A stretch of DNA of 64,000 nucleotides from assembly GCF_000189275.1 (NCBI RefSeq), contig NZ_AEVT01000061.1, forward strand, positions 1 through 64,000. The letters are read 5' to 3'. Below are positions 26,865 through 35,548 of this stretch, piece after piece. Origin of the DNA: Vibrio sinaloensis DSM 21326. Lineage in GTDB: Bacteria > Pseudomonadota > Gammaproteobacteria > Enterobacterales > Vibrionaceae. The number at the start of each line of letters is the position of its first letter. The stretch's first letter is position 1. The notes under the pieces were generated by a model, which worked only from the letters and a program-made list of their open reading frames with translations, did no database searches and was not told the origin of the DNA. The translations under genes and the position numbers were made by a program.

Positions 26865-27737
26865 ATGAGAAACGAGAGACAGGCGTTAGTCAGTCGCATC
26901 TTGCCTTTTTCTTGCGTTGATGGGCCAGGCAACCGCCTGGTCATCTTTTTGCAAGGGTGCAATTTCACCTGTATCAGCTGCCACAACCCTCATACGATCA
27001 ACCACTGCAATCACTGCGGGGAGTGCGTAGAAAGTTGCCCGACGCAAGCTTTGCAATTTGGCAAGGAGGGTAAAGTTGATTGGCAAGCATCCCTTTGCAT
27101 CCATTGCGACAGATGTATAGAGGCGTGTCGTCATCATGCTAGCCCTAAGGTTTCTCATTACAGTGTCACTGATCTCATTGAAGTCATTACTAAACAGAGT
27201 GGCTTTATTAGTGGAGTAACGGTATCAGGAGGCGAAGCCACATTGCAGCTTCCTTTTATTGTTGAACTTTTTAAAAGTATTAAACAGTCGACTGAGCTTA
27301 ATCACCTCACGTGCTTTGTGGATAGCAACGGTTATCTCGCGAAGGATGGGTGGAACAAGCTGCTGCCATATTTAGACGGCGCGATGATCGATTTGAAAGC
27401 CTGGAGTTTAGAGACGCATCAGTGGCTTGTTGGGCGTGATAACCATAGAGTTATTGAGTCGATTAAGTGGCTAGGGAAGCACAAAAAGCTGCACGAGCTT
27501 CGCCTACTTCATATCCCAAACCGAAGCGATTTAGACCAAGAAATAGGTCAAGTGGCTAGGCTAATATACGCATTACCGAAAGACGTGATCGTGCGCTTAA
27601 ACGCTTTCCAACACCACGGTGTTCGCGGAGAGGCGCTATCTTGGCCCAAATGTAGCCAATCCCAGTTGGAGGGCTTTCATCGGAATCTGGCTGCGATTAT
27701 TGATAACCCAATAGTAACGCCGTCTGTTTATCTTTAA
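26865..27737 (+). CDS. yjjW: YjjW-type glycyl radical enzyme activase (radical SAM)
   Basis: A 290-residue activase that installs the glycyl radical on its partner, YjjI. The radical SAM cluster motif is CNFTCISC (C-x3-C-x2-C) near residues 32-39. A ferredoxin-like insert with two [4Fe-4S] sets follows: CNHCGECVESCP and CIHCDRCIEACR. GVTVSGGEATLQ is the SAM-binding GGE motif. It directly follows yjjI and its stop overlaps the stop of the convergent LysR gene by 3 bases. The nearby convergent LysR gene is a possible regulator, but that is inference. Confidence 0.9.
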   Translation: MRNERQALVSRILPFSCVDGPGNRLVIFLQGCNFTCISCHNPHTINHCNHCGECVESCPTQALQFGKEGKVDWQASLCIHCDRCIEACRHHASPKVSHYSVTDLIEVITKQSGFISGVTVSGGEATLQLPFIVELFKSIKQSTELNHLTCFVDSNGYLAKDGWNKLLPYLDGAMIDLKAWSLETHQWLVGRDNHRVIESIKWLGKHKKLHELRLLHIPNRSDLDQEIGQVARLIYALPKDVIVRLNAFQHHGVRGEALSWPKCSQSQLEGFHRNLAAIIDNPIVTPSVYL

Positions 27738-28648
27738 CCTGCAGTGAGCTGAGTGTGAAGCCAACGTAGCGATGGGTTGTTTAGGCTGACTTCGTTCCAG
27801 ACTAAACTGTATCCAACTTGACCATATTCAAAAGGTAAGGGCTTTTGAACCAACCCTTTGGCTTGCATAGCGCAATCGGCCCAAGCTTTCGAACTGGTTA
27901 ACAGCAAATCTGAATGGTGGCACATCAGCGCGGCAGAGCCAAAATCCGCGACAGACATGGCAAGGCGGCGAGGTTGGTGTTGCTGAGTGAGGTTTTGTTC
28001 GAAGTAAGGCTCAGACAAATCTTTATCCAGAATACCAATATGCTGGTACTCCAAGTAGTCTTGAATTGTGATGGTCTGTTGCCGTGCCAGCGGATGGTTG
28101 CCAGCCATCAGGCAAACCATCTCATCCTTTAAGAGTTGTCGCCAAACTAGCCCACGACTCTTCGTTGGTGGTTGGCTGATGTCATGGGGAAGAATCATAA
28201 AATCGACCTGACCGCGAGATAGAGATTCGAAGTTCATCTGCTCTTTAGAATAGATCTGAATCTGTTGCGCTTGCGTGAGCTGCTGTCTTATTGAACGAAT
28301 CAAAGGCGAGAAGAGTTCAAAGGTACTTTCGCGCATAGACAAAGAGATCGAGCCTTGAAAGCTGGCTGGATCAAATTGCCCTTGATGAAGAATTCCATTC
28401 ATACTCGACAAAATTTTGTGAACTTCAGGGCCTATGGTGATCGCCAAAGGAGTAGGGATCAGTTGTCCACCATCGCGATAAAAGAGCTCATCATTAAGCT
28501 GCTCTCTAAGTTGACTCAATATTTTACTGACATTTGATGGCGTTACACACAGTACTTTAGAGGCGGCTGTAACGCTATGTGTGCTTAACAGCACGTGCAA
28601 GGTTGTTAGATGCTTTAGGCTGACTCGAGATAAGGCGATGTAATCCAT
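27734..28648 (-). CDS. LysR-family transcriptional regulator
   Basis: A 304-residue LysR regulator. The N-terminal winged helix includes LLSTHSVTAASKVLCVTPSNVSKILSQLREQLNDELFYRDGGQLIPT; residues about 90-300 form the ligand-binding domain (SISLSMRESTFELFSPLI, VDFMILPHDI). It is convergent with yjjIW and ends inside yjjW's stop codon, so it may belong to that locus, though it could instead control the divergent EF-hand gene. An inverted repeat at 28669-28700 in its own upstream region is a candidate autoregulatory site. Confidence 0.85.
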   Translation of the reverse strand: MDYIALSRVSLKHLTTLHVLLSTHSVTAASKVLCVTPSNVSKILSQLREQLNDELFYRDGGQLIPTPLAITIGPEVHKILSSMNGILHQGQFDPASFQGSISLSMRESTFELFSPLIRSIRQQLTQAQQIQIYSKEQMNFESLSRGQVDFMILPHDISQPPTKSRGLVWRQLLKDEMVCLMAGNHPLARQQTITIQDYLEYQHIGILDKDLSEPYFEQNLTQQHQPRRLAMSVADFGSAALMCHHSDLLLTSSKAWADCAMQAKGLVQKPLPFEYGQVGYSLVWNEVSLNNPSLRWLHTQLTAG

Positions 28649-28668
28649 GACGAAATTTCAATAGACTC

Positions 28669-28700
28669 TGAATAACCCTATTATATATAAGTGTTATTCA
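28669..28700 (-). promoter_or_regulatory. Inverted repeat between the LysR and EF-hand genes
   Basis: TGAATAAC (28669-28676) and GTTATTCA (28693-28700) are perfect inverted arms 16 bases apart, with an AT-rich centre. The position in a divergent gap, 20-50 bases before the LysR start, suits a LysR operator. Confidence 0.4.
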
Positions 28701-28780
28701 AAACAAAGCTACAAAAGATTATTGAGTGATGTGTAAATACTATACTTACTAAGTGTCAAATTGTGGTGGAGGATCCACTG

Positions 28781-29230
28781 ATGCTTAGATTTTATTCGCT
28801 ACTTATGACGATAGCGGCTGTTGCTGTTAGCTCGTATACCATCGCTAGTGAAGATGAACCTGAAATGGATAACTCGACGAAGACGCCCCCAGAAATGGCA
28901 TTGCTGGACAATGATGACGATGGGCGAGTGTCAAAGGAAGAGTTTGATGTTTATCGAGAAGGCCTAAGTGATGGTGAGGAGGAAGAGGGGGCGCAATTGA
29001 GTGCTTTTGCATCATTTGATAAAGATAAGGATGGATTCGTTAGTGAAGCGGAGCTCGCCGCTCACGCGAAGTATTCCAACCCTGGCAATGGAACAGGCAC
29101 CTTGTTAGAAAATAAAAAGAAAACAACCTCAGAGAATCGTCAACAAAGTAATCGAGGCGGAAGTAGAGATAAAGGAAACAAAGAGAAAGGCAATCGCGGT
29201 GGTGGCAACAGAGGTGGTAAGGATAAGTAA
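28781..29230 (+). CDS. Exported EF-hand calcium-binding protein with basic tail
   Basis: A 149-residue protein with a signal peptide of about 22 residues (MLRFYSLLMTIAAVAVSSYTIA). Two EF-hand loops are complete: DNDDDGRVSKEE and DKDKDGFVSEAE. The last 45 residues are very rich in glycine, lysine, arginine and asparagine (NRGGSRDKGNKEKGNRGG), a low-complexity basic tail. I chose ATG 28781, with GGAGG 8 bases before it, over an upstream in-frame GTG at 28763 that overlaps that site. Its role is unknown; calcium binding in the periplasm is likely. Confidence 0.75.
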   Translation: MLRFYSLLMTIAAVAVSSYTIASEDEPEMDNSTKTPPEMALLDNDDDGRVSKEEFDVYREGLSDGEEEEGAQLSAFASFDKDKDGFVSEAELAAHAKYSNPGNGTGTLLENKKKTTSENRQQSNRGGSRDKGNKEKGNRGGGNRGGKDK

Positions 29231-29232
29231 AA

Positions 29233-29258
29233 CAGCGCCCATGGTAGGGCGCTGAATC
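29233..29258 (-). terminator. Terminator between the EF-hand gene and purC
   Basis: CAGCGCCC (29233-29240) pairs with GGGCGCTG (29247-29254). On the minus strand four T residues follow, so it mainly serves purC; it also ends the convergent EF-hand transcript poorly. Confidence 0.6.
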
Positions 29259-29263
29259 TTGCA

Positions 29264-30367
29264 TCAATCGATCAAGCCATAGTCTGAACCAAGGATATCG
29301 ATAATTTCTTGCTTCGGGTTCGCGCTGAGTGTAATGGCTGAACCCGTGATCTTTTCAGCAATACCTGTATAGGTATTCGAGATATCAAGGAGAGCTTGCA
29401 GCGGCAACGCATTGTCGCGCGCTAGTTCTTCGCGCTCTGGCATACGTTCTTTGTTTAACAAAATGTCCGGATCAGGGAAGTGATTAAGTAAGAACTGGCG
29501 GAAGCCCTCTTTTGAATTCTCAACAATATTCCCTGCTTGGTACTCTTTTTCATCCCAAATTCGTGACGAGTCAGGTGTACCAACTTCATCCATATAGATG
29601 AGTTTTTCATTGCCAGCGGCGTCGTTGACATAGCCAAATTCAAACTTGGTATCGACAAAAATCTGTTCAACATCGGAGAGTGCCTGACTGATCACCGCGA
29701 AACCTTCACTAAGCAACTTCTCGTACTGGGCGATGTCGTCTTGTTTTGAAAAGTTAAATGCCGCGAAGTTTTGTTCGATGTTCTCTCGGGTGATGTTTAC
29801 ATCGTCTGCTTCAGGAACCCCAGGAATGCCTTTTAGAATCCCTTTAGTGGATGGTGTCATCAGAAGCTCTGGTAAAGGCTTGTCTTTTTCTAGTCCTTCC
29901 GGGAGCTGGATACCGCAAAACTCTCGTTCACCTTTCTCGTATGCGCGCCACATCGAGCCGGTAATGTACTTACGGCAAATCGCTTCAATCATGATGGGTT
30001 TGGCTTTCTGTACTATCCAAACGAGAGGGTGGGGGATATCGAGAATATGGCTGTCTGCCAAACCGTTTTCTTTGAATAACTTAAACCAATGATTGGAAAT
30101 AGCATTGAGTGCAGCACCTTTACCGGGAACCCCTTGTAAATCGCCTTCTGCATGCCAGATACAGTCAAACGCTGATATGCGATCGCTGATAACCATAATG
30201 GCAAGTGGGGCGTCAGGTGCAACATCGTAACCTTTCTCTTGGATTAGACGTTTACTGTCTTCCTCCGTTAACCAGTAAACAGAGCGAACTTTACCACTGT
30301 GAACAGGTTTGTTAGTGCGAATGGGAAGATCGTCATTAACGGCGAGAACTTGATCAGCGAGACTCAT
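29264..30367 (-). CDS. purC: Phosphoribosylaminoimidazole-succinocarboxamide synthase
   Basis: PurC joins CAIR and aspartate, with ATP, to make SAICAR in purine synthesis. The protein is 367 residues, the long form seen in Vibrio rather than the 237-residue E. coli form. Motifs visible are [12 protein letters not shown] for the ATP-grasp start, [44 protein letters not shown] and [15 protein letters not shown] palindromic PurR operator lies about 100 bases before the start, so repression by purines is expected. It is a single gene. Confidence 0.96.
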   Translation of the reverse strand: MSLADQVLAVNDDLPIRTNKPVHSGKVRSVYWLTEEDSKRLIQEKGYDVAPDAPLAIMVISDRISAFDCIWHAEGDLQGVPGKGAALNAISNHWFKLFKENGLADSHILDIPHPLVWIVQKAKPIMIEAICRKYITGSMWRAYEKGEREFCGIQLPEGLEKDKPLPELLMTPSTKGILKGIPGVPEADDVNITRENIEQNFAAFNFSKQDDIAQYEKLLSEGFAVISQALSDVEQIFVDTKFEFGYVNDAAGNEKLIYMDEVGTPDSSRIWDEKEYQAGNIVENSKEGFRQFLLNHFPDPDILLNKERMPEREELARDNALPLQALLDISNTYTGIAEKITGSAITLSANPKQEIIDILGSDYGLID

Positions 30368-30466
30368 TGAGACATTCCTATCTTGGTCGAAAAGGGAGCG
30401 AAAGCATCATTCGAGCTTTCATTTTGCCCAGCATCATACCAGAACTAATTTGTCTCGCCAGATAAA

Positions 30467-30482
30467 AAGCAAACGTTTGCTT
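30467..30482 (-). promoter_or_regulatory. PurR operator upstream of purC
   Basis: AAGCAAACGTTTGCTT is a perfect 16-bp palindrome matching the PurR consensus (AcGCAAACGTTTGCgT) except at two outer positions on each side. It lies 100 bp before the purC start. Confidence 0.9.
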
Positions 30483-30519
30483 AAGTTTTTCAATTTTGAT
30501 TGAAAATCATCCGACAAAT

Positions 30520-30549
30520 AAAAAGCCCCTCGTGAAAGAGGGGCAAAAA
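30520..30549 (-). terminator. Terminator after the SulA-like gene
   Basis: GCCCCTC (30525-30531) pairs with GAGGGGC (30538-30544). On the minus strand a run of five T residues follows. It lies 23 bases after the stop of the SulA-like gene and also shields purC from it. Confidence 0.9.
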
Positions 30550-30571
30550 GACAGTGTTTGTGTTGAGCTTG

Positions 30572-30967
30572 TTAGTGGTACTTGTAAGTTCTGCCCTCAA
30601 CGAAAAAGACGGCACACTGATATTGGCTAGCGAGGTCAATCAGCAGGGACTGATCGAACGGTGAAATTTGTGTCGACGCGACAACTGCACTTGCGTTACC
30701 AGATTTAATCGCCTTAGCGACGATCTCTGCTTCAGATAGAGTTTGAGAAGCTTTCATTTGAATAATTTTTTTACAGCTAACATTGTATGAAGCGAATTGC
30801 TCAAAATCAGGACGAGGGCACTCTGATGTAAACAAAATCCATTGCTTTTGATGAGACAAGCCAGCAAGTTGGTACAAGGTGGCGTCATCAATGTTCATCG
30901 GGTGTGTTGGTTGAGCGAGAACATTGAATTTTGATACTGGGCGATTTTGTGTTTGAAGCTGAATCAT
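30572..30967 (-). CDS. SulA-family cell division inhibitor
   Basis: A 131-residue protein that aligns with the central and C-terminal parts of E. coli SulA: LAGLSHQKQWILFTSE, VSCKKIIQMKASQTLSEAEIVAKAIKSGNASAVVA. SulA blocks FtsZ assembly during the SOS response. The N-terminal region of E. coli SulA is shorter here, as is usual in Vibrio. A perfect LexA box lies 22-37 bases before the start, strong support for SOS control. It is a single gene with its own terminator. Confidence 0.8.
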   Translation of the reverse strand: MIQLQTQNRPVSKFNVLAQPTHPMNIDDATLYQLAGLSHQKQWILFTSECPRPDFEQFASYNVSCKKIIQMKASQTLSEAEIVAKAIKSGNASAVVASTQISPFDQSLLIDLASQYQCAVFFVEGRTYKYH

Positions 30968-30988
30968 AATACTGTCCTTTCATACATG

Positions 30989-31004
30989 CTGTATGCTTAT
31001 ACAG
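30989..31004 (-). promoter_or_regulatory. LexA box upstream of the SulA-like gene
   Basis: CTGTATGCTTATACAG fits CTGT-N8-ACAG exactly with a mostly AT centre. It starts 22 bases before the SulA-like start codon, over the likely promoter. Confidence 0.88.
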
Positions 31005-31201
31005 TAGTTTGATTGTGGTATCTGATCAAGCTTTTTTTGCTTTCTTTTTAAACAAAGAGCAAGTGGGGAATATGGAATTTTGTTTTATCCTGTTGATATT
31101 AATAAACAAATAGGGGTTTTGCGATCAGGGTGCGAGCACTATGAAATGTGATTAAAAGCACACAGACTTATACAGTGTTTTTAGCAAACTACTGTATAAG
31201 T
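30996..31201. repeat. Perfect 16-bp inverted repeat flanking a 173-base spacer, with a third partial copy
   Basis: CTTATACAGTAGTTTG (30996-31011, overlapping the LexA box) reappears inverted at 31185-31200. A third arm, ACTTATACAGT (31166-31176), forms an 11-bp inverted pair with 31191-31201. The spacer between the genes holds no open reading frame. CTGTATA half-sites are LexA-like, but the outer copies lack the second half at the correct spacing. Confidence 0.7.
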
Positions 31202-31224
31202 AGGTATTGAGTGGAGGAGGAGGC

Positions 31225-31926
31225 TTATAGAAAGCGTTCAGGAAAGTCGCTAAATATGCCGTCTAAACCTTTAAGGTGTTTAAGGCGGTTGGGGTTGTTG
31301 ACCGTATAGCACCAGACTTGATATCCCTGCTGCTTTAGCTGGTTGATTTGACGATTGGTTGTCCACAAATGGTTTAGGTTGCAGCCAACCGCAGAGATCT
31401 CTTCGAGAAGTAATCGGTCTTTTTTCCTCAGGCGTTCAGACAATACTGCAATAGCATGAGAAGGAAAATGGATTCGCAATTGACGAAGAACATCGTGGTT
31501 AAAGCTTGAAAACAATATGTTGTCAGATTGAATGTGTGAGTCGTCAATGGCCTCGGTAAGCAAAGAGACCACTTGCTCCGGGTCATGATGATCGACTTTT
31601 ACTTCAAGGTTCAACTTAACATTTTCGGTGATGGCTAAATCAAGTAGCTCAGCCAACGTCATTATGGTTTGTTGCGGGAAACGTTTCTTGTGGTTCTGAG
31701 CAAAATCGAGCGCTCTCAACTGAGCTAAGTTAAGTTCATCTACTCGACCGCTACCGTTGCTACAACGATCCACAGTATGATCATGACACACCACCAGCAC
31801 ATTATCTTTACTGGGTTGAACATCAACTTCAATCCATTCCAAACCAAGCCGAATGGCGGCCTCTATACTTATGCGGGTATTTTCTGGGTAGTGACCTGCG
31901 ACACCGCGATGTCCAACAACAATCAT
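31225..31926 (-). CDS. Glycerophosphodiester phosphodiesterase, UgpQ-like
   Basis: A 233-residue cytoplasmic GDPD-family enzyme that splits glycerophosphodiesters into glycerol-3-phosphate and an alcohol. Visible motifs: GHRGVAGHYPENTRISIEAA (catalytic H-R and E), EWIEVDVQPSKD and VVCHDHTVDRCSNG (second histidine). No signal peptide, so it resembles UgpQ rather than periplasmic GlpQ. The start at ATG 31926 lies in a divergent gap with the EamA gene. Confidence 0.9.
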   Translation of the reverse strand: MIVVGHRGVAGHYPENTRISIEAAIRLGLEWIEVDVQPSKDNVLVVCHDHTVDRCSNGSGRVDELNLAQLRALDFAQNHKKRFPQQTIMTLAELLDLAITENVKLNLEVKVDHHDPEQVVSLLTEAIDDSHIQSDNILFSSFNHDVLRQLRIHFPSHAIAVLSERLRKKDRLLLEEISAVGCNLNHLWTTNRQINQLKQQGYQVWCYTVNNPNRLKHLKGLDGIFSDFPERFL

Positions 31927-32062
31927 TGTTTCTATACCTTAAGGAATTTGGCTTAGATTAACGTTAAATAGCGTTTGTCACTAGAGTTTGCTTGGTGAAG
32001 CTTAAAATATCTGCGATTATCGATAAATTACATAAATATTATAATGATGCAGGGGTTCTAAG

Positions 32063-32935
32063 TTGAACGCTGAACGCAAAGCGGCCGGTATATTGGTCGT
32101 CACTACATTGCTTGCTGGGTTTGGTTGGATTTTCTCGAAAGAGGCGATACAAGGTCTACCGCCCTTTGGTTTCATTGCACTGCGATTTTTATTGGCCTCG
32201 CTGTGCCTGTTACCATTTTGTTTTGGCTCGTTGAAAAGCATATCGTTTGTGCAATTTCGCCAAGCCTTGGGAGGTGGGTTAATACTTGCGTTAGCTTTGC
32301 TAGCTTGGGTATACGCCGTTTCGATAAGCGATACCTTGGGGGAAGGGGCGTTTATCGTCAGCCTTTCAATGATCATCGTACCGATCGTGGCATGGACGCT
32401 ATTTAGAGAAAAACCGAAACGCGCATTCTGGTTTGCGATGCCGATTGCGGTTGCTGGATTGGCGTTCCTTTCTCTTAAGGGAGGGTGGCAAAGCTCACCA
32501 GGGCAATTGTGGTTCTTATTCAACGCCTGTTTGCTTGCGTTGCATTTCAATATCAATAGCAGACTCGCTCAGAGCTTACCGATTTTGCTCCTCACTTGTA
32601 TTCAGCTTTTTGTGACTGGCTTGATAGCCCTTATGGTTTCCTCCTTGGTCGAAACCATGCCAGAGCACATCGATAACGAAATATGGGGTTGGTTTCTTGC
32701 CAGCGCGATACTGGCGACCAGCCTACGATTTGCGATGCAAACACTGGGGCAAAAAGGCTGTAATCCTGCGAATGCCGCTCTGATTATGTTGCTTGAGCCG
32801 ATTTGGACGGTCATTCTGAGCATCATTTGGTATGGAGAGCAGCTATCAACCAACAAAGTCGTAGGGTGCAGCCTAATACTCTTGTCGTTACTCTTCTATC
32901 GGACCGATGGTCGGTTGTTTAGAATTCGACGCTAA
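32063..32935 (+). CDS. EamA/DMT-family transporter
   Basis: A 290-residue membrane protein of the drug/metabolite transporter superfamily, with about ten hydrophobic spans and two EamA repeats. The first repeat contains LAGFGWIFSKEAIQGLPPFGFIALRF, with the proline-and-arginine pattern of the family; the second ends NAALIMLLEPIWTVILSIIWYGEQLS. The start is a TTG at 32063, with AGGGG 7 bases upstream; no ATG is close. The substrate cannot be read from the sequence; family members export amino acids or metabolites. It is divergent from the GDPD gene. Confidence 0.85.
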   Translation: MNAERKAAGILVVTTLLAGFGWIFSKEAIQGLPPFGFIALRFLLASLCLLPFCFGSLKSISFVQFRQALGGGLILALALLAWVYAVSISDTLGEGAFIVSLSMIIVPIVAWTLFREKPKRAFWFAMPIAVAGLAFLSLKGGWQSSPGQLWFLFNACLLALHFNINSRLAQSLPILLLTCIQLFVTGLIALMVSSLVETMPEHIDNEIWGWFLASAILATSLRFAMQTLGQKGCNPANAALIMLLEPIWTVILSIIWYGEQLSTNKVVGCSLILLSLLFYRTDGRLFRIRR

Positions 32936-33050
32936 GAAGAGGCTTAGCAGCAGTTAAATCGTTCATTTATTATTTTGATGCTAAAATTAAATTGCTATAA
33001 TTGATATCAATATTAGTAATCTATCTTGATTTGAAAGCAGGGATGAATAA

Positions 33051-34004
33051 ATGAAAATTGGTGTTATTGGCGCGGGCTCGGTGGGAGTAGGAGTTTGCAA
33101 TTACTTGCTGACGCTTGGCAGCGTAAGTGAGTTAATTTTACTCGATAAGAATCTAGAGCGAGCGGAAGGTGAAGCGTTCGACTTTCGTCATACCGCTGCT
33201 TTGACCTTTTCCAAGAACACGCATCTAGTGCCAACCGATGATTACTTGACGTTAATTGGCGCTGATATTGTTGTAATTACGGCTGGTGCGCAAATAAAAC
33301 AAGGGCAAACTCGTGTAGATCTTGCGGAGATTAACAGCCAGATAGGCGTTGATATCGCTAAGGAAGTCGAGCGAGTTGCGCCTAATGCGACGTTGATCGT
33401 GGTGAGTAATCCGTGTGACATTGTGGCACATTTTATTGCGACCAATACTAAGTTTCCTCGTTCTAAAGTCATCAGTAGCGGTTGTGTCATTGATACCGCA
33501 AGATTGATGAGCATCGTTGCTAACCGAGTCAACCTGGATCCTAAAAACGTATTTGGTTACGTGTTGGGTGAGCATGGAAGCAACTGCTTTACTCCTAAGA
33601 GTTTAATTTCTATCGCCGGTCAACCCGCAGATTATTACTGCGATACCCACCATATTGATCGAATTTGTGCCGATGAGTTGCTAGAGTCGGTTAAACAAGC
33701 TGGCTATGAAATCTTTAAACGCAAGCAAAACACGACACACGGTATTGCCGCGAGTGTATTTCGCATTATTCAAGCAATCATGATCAACGAACGTTCTGTG
33801 TTGCCCATCGCGACGCTGCTCAATGGCGAGTACGGATTGCATGATGTGGTCTTGAGTGTCCCAACGGTTGTCGGTAAAAATGGCGCTGAAGCGGTACTAA
33901 GCCACCCGTTTACCGAAGAAGAAATGGCGACACTTAAACAGATTGCGAATAATGTAGACGAAGTGGTGGCACAAATCGCAGCAAAAACAGGTTTGGATAA
34001 GTAA
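33051..34004 (+). CDS. L-lactate/malate dehydrogenase family protein with an unusual specificity residue
   Basis: A 317-residue NAD-dependent L-2-hydroxyacid dehydrogenase homologue. The Rossmann start is GVIGAGSVGVGVCNYL; D41 or so in LLDKN favours NAD. The catalytic histidine is in LGEHGSN and the substrate-binding arginine in VIDTARL. In the specificity loop AGAQIKQGQTR, the position that is glutamine in lactate dehydrogenase (NQKPGETR) and arginine in malate dehydrogenase is isoleucine. The true substrate may therefore be another hydroxyacid. No clear partner gene: an EamA gene precedes it by 115 bases and a metallo-hydrolase follows after 130. Confidence 0.8.
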   Translation: MKIGVIGAGSVGVGVCNYLLTLGSVSELILLDKNLERAEGEAFDFRHTAALTFSKNTHLVPTDDYLTLIGADIVVITAGAQIKQGQTRVDLAEINSQIGVDIAKEVERVAPNATLIVVSNPCDIVAHFIATNTKFPRSKVISSGCVIDTARLMSIVANRVNLDPKNVFGYVLGEHGSNCFTPKSLISIAGQPADYYCDTHHIDRICADELLESVKQAGYEIFKRKQNTTHGIAASVFRIIQAIMINERSVLPIATLLNGEYGLHDVVLSVPTVVGKNGAEAVLSHPFTEEEMATLKQIANNVDEVVAQIAAKTGLDK

Positions 34005-34134
34005 GCCATTGTTCTCGGCTTCTCTGAGTAGAGGAACAGTTAGCCAATTCACATCTTAGAGTGTTTACTCTTTTCTTTTCTGACAACAGGGCTAGATTAA
34101 TAAATGTAAATAATTTGTTAATCAAAAGCCCTGT

Positions 34135-34914
34135 ATGAAACTGCATGTAATCGACGGCTATATACAGCAAATGTATCTAGCAGAATACCAAGACAAATTG
34201 ATGCTGCTCGATGGTGCTAGTCGCGCAGATATTCCTCATATTTCTCGCTTTATCAAGCAGCAACTTAATCGACCTTTGAGCGACTTGAAGCTGGTGGTGG
34301 TGACGCACATGCATCCTGATCATGCTGGTGGAGCACATAAACTGCGCACGATAACGGGATGCCAAATCGTCTCTGCAGACAAAGAGCGTCAATGGTATTG
34401 CGGCATTGATGGGTTCTTGATGCATTTAACGGATGTGGCGCTGGCGCGCTGGGTAGCAAAGAGAAAACGCAAGCCGCGTCGTAGGTTATGGTATTCACGT
34501 AACCTGTACCCTGATATGACTCTGAAAGAAGGGGATGTGTTGCCGGGATTTGAAGATTGGCGCATTCTCGAAACGCCAGGTCATACCGATCGGGACTTAT
34601 CGCTGTACCATGAAGCGCAAGACACTCTGTATGTCGCGGATCTAATGGTTGAGGTCAAAAACCGTTTAATCGCCCCTTTTCCGATCTTTCACCCCAATAA
34701 GTATAAAGCCTCCGTGGGACGGGTCTATGACATGAAACCAACGCGATTGCTGGTTGCCCATGGTGGAGAAGTCGAGTTTACTCAATCACACTATCAACAT
34801 CTCATAGACACAGCGCCAAGAAGGCCTTCAACTCACTGGCGAGTCACCAAGATAAAGCTACGTAGTTTAGTCGGCGCCATTTGGTCATTTGGTTTGGCTA
34901 AACGGAAAGATTAA
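34135..34914 (+). CDS. Metallo-beta-lactamase-fold hydrolase
   Basis: A 259-residue cytoplasmic MBL-fold protein. The metal motif THMHPDHAGG (H-x-H-x-D-H) lies near residues 58-67; LETPGHTDRDLSLY, LYVADLMVE and LLVAHGGEVE supply further metal ligands. The region between holds a basic stretch (RWVAKRKRKPRRRLWY). Members hydrolyse thioesters, lactones or phosphodiesters; the substrate is unknown here. Its last 30 bases overlap the end of the convergent lipocalin gene. Confidence 0.85.
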   Translation: MKLHVIDGYIQQMYLAEYQDKLMLLDGASRADIPHISRFIKQQLNRPLSDLKLVVVTHMHPDHAGGAHKLRTITGCQIVSADKERQWYCGIDGFLMHLTDVALARWVAKRKRKPRRRLWYSRNLYPDMTLKEGDVLPGFEDWRILETPGHTDRDLSLYHEAQDTLYVADLMVEVKNRLIAPFPIFHPNKYKASVGRVYDMKPTRLLVAHGGEVEFTQSHYQHLIDTAPRRPSTHWRVTKIKLRSLVGAIWSFGLAKRKD

Positions 34915-35403
34915 GCCTTCGGTATCAAACCCTGCTTGCTCGGCAATTCTCAAGTACTTGTTCAGTTTGTAATCTGGCAATTGCGTTTCGCGCGACAAGA
35001 TCCAAAAGTAATCGCGGTTATAGCCCGAAACCAGTGCGGTAGAGTAGTCATCTTCAAGGTAGTAAATCAGATAGCTGCTGTAGAATGGGCCAAAAAACGA
35101 CACTTTGAGGTGGCCGATATTTTCATCTTGAACAAACTTCGCTTTACCGAGTGCTTCACTCCATTGTTGCTCTTCCTCGTTCCAACCTCGGTTGACGACT
35201 TTGATTGAGCCATCTTCATTGAATGAGTAAGTCGCGGATACATTTGATAAGCCACGCTCAAAGCTATGGTCGAGTCGAGCAATTTCATACCAAGTCCCAA
35301 GGTATCGGTTGGCATCAAAATTGGTAACAGCTTCAAGGTTGTCAGGTTTTGCAGTACAGCCGACAAGAACCATAAAGGCAAGAATAATAGAGAATGTTTT
35401 CAT
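34885..35403 (-). CDS. blc: Outer membrane lipocalin, Blc-like
   Basis: A 172-residue lipoprotein with signal sequence MKTFSIILAFMVLVGC, lipidated at C16. The lipocalin signature NRYLGTWYEIARLDHSFERG and the VNRGWNEEEQQWSEALGKAKF and YNRDYFWILSRE strands match E. coli Blc (177 residues), which binds fatty acids or lysophospholipids in the envelope. It is convergent with the MBL gene, sharing a 30-base overlap, and divergent from the TonB-type operon. Confidence 0.9.
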   Translation of the reverse strand: MKTFSIILAFMVLVGCTAKPDNLEAVTNFDANRYLGTWYEIARLDHSFERGLSNVSATYSFNEDGSIKVVNRGWNEEEQQWSEALGKAKFVQDENIGHLKVSFFGPFYSSYLIYYLEDDYSTALVSGYNRDYFWILSRETQLPDYKLNKYLRIAEQAGFDTEGLIFPFSQTK

Positions 35404-35548
35404 AATTATCAGTGTTTTATCGGGTTATGGGATTATAGTAGTGTGGATGAAAGAGATTCGCGAGCAAAGTTGAAGTTTGGTGTGATCTCTTTACTATGTG
35501 TTTCTACGAGAAAATTCGACATTTTTGTCACTTTATAAAAGCTAACCC

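Noticed and set aside
35404..35548. Fur box before the TonB2-type operon
   Set aside because: Only short ATAATTATC-like pieces are present; no 19-bp match can be seen.
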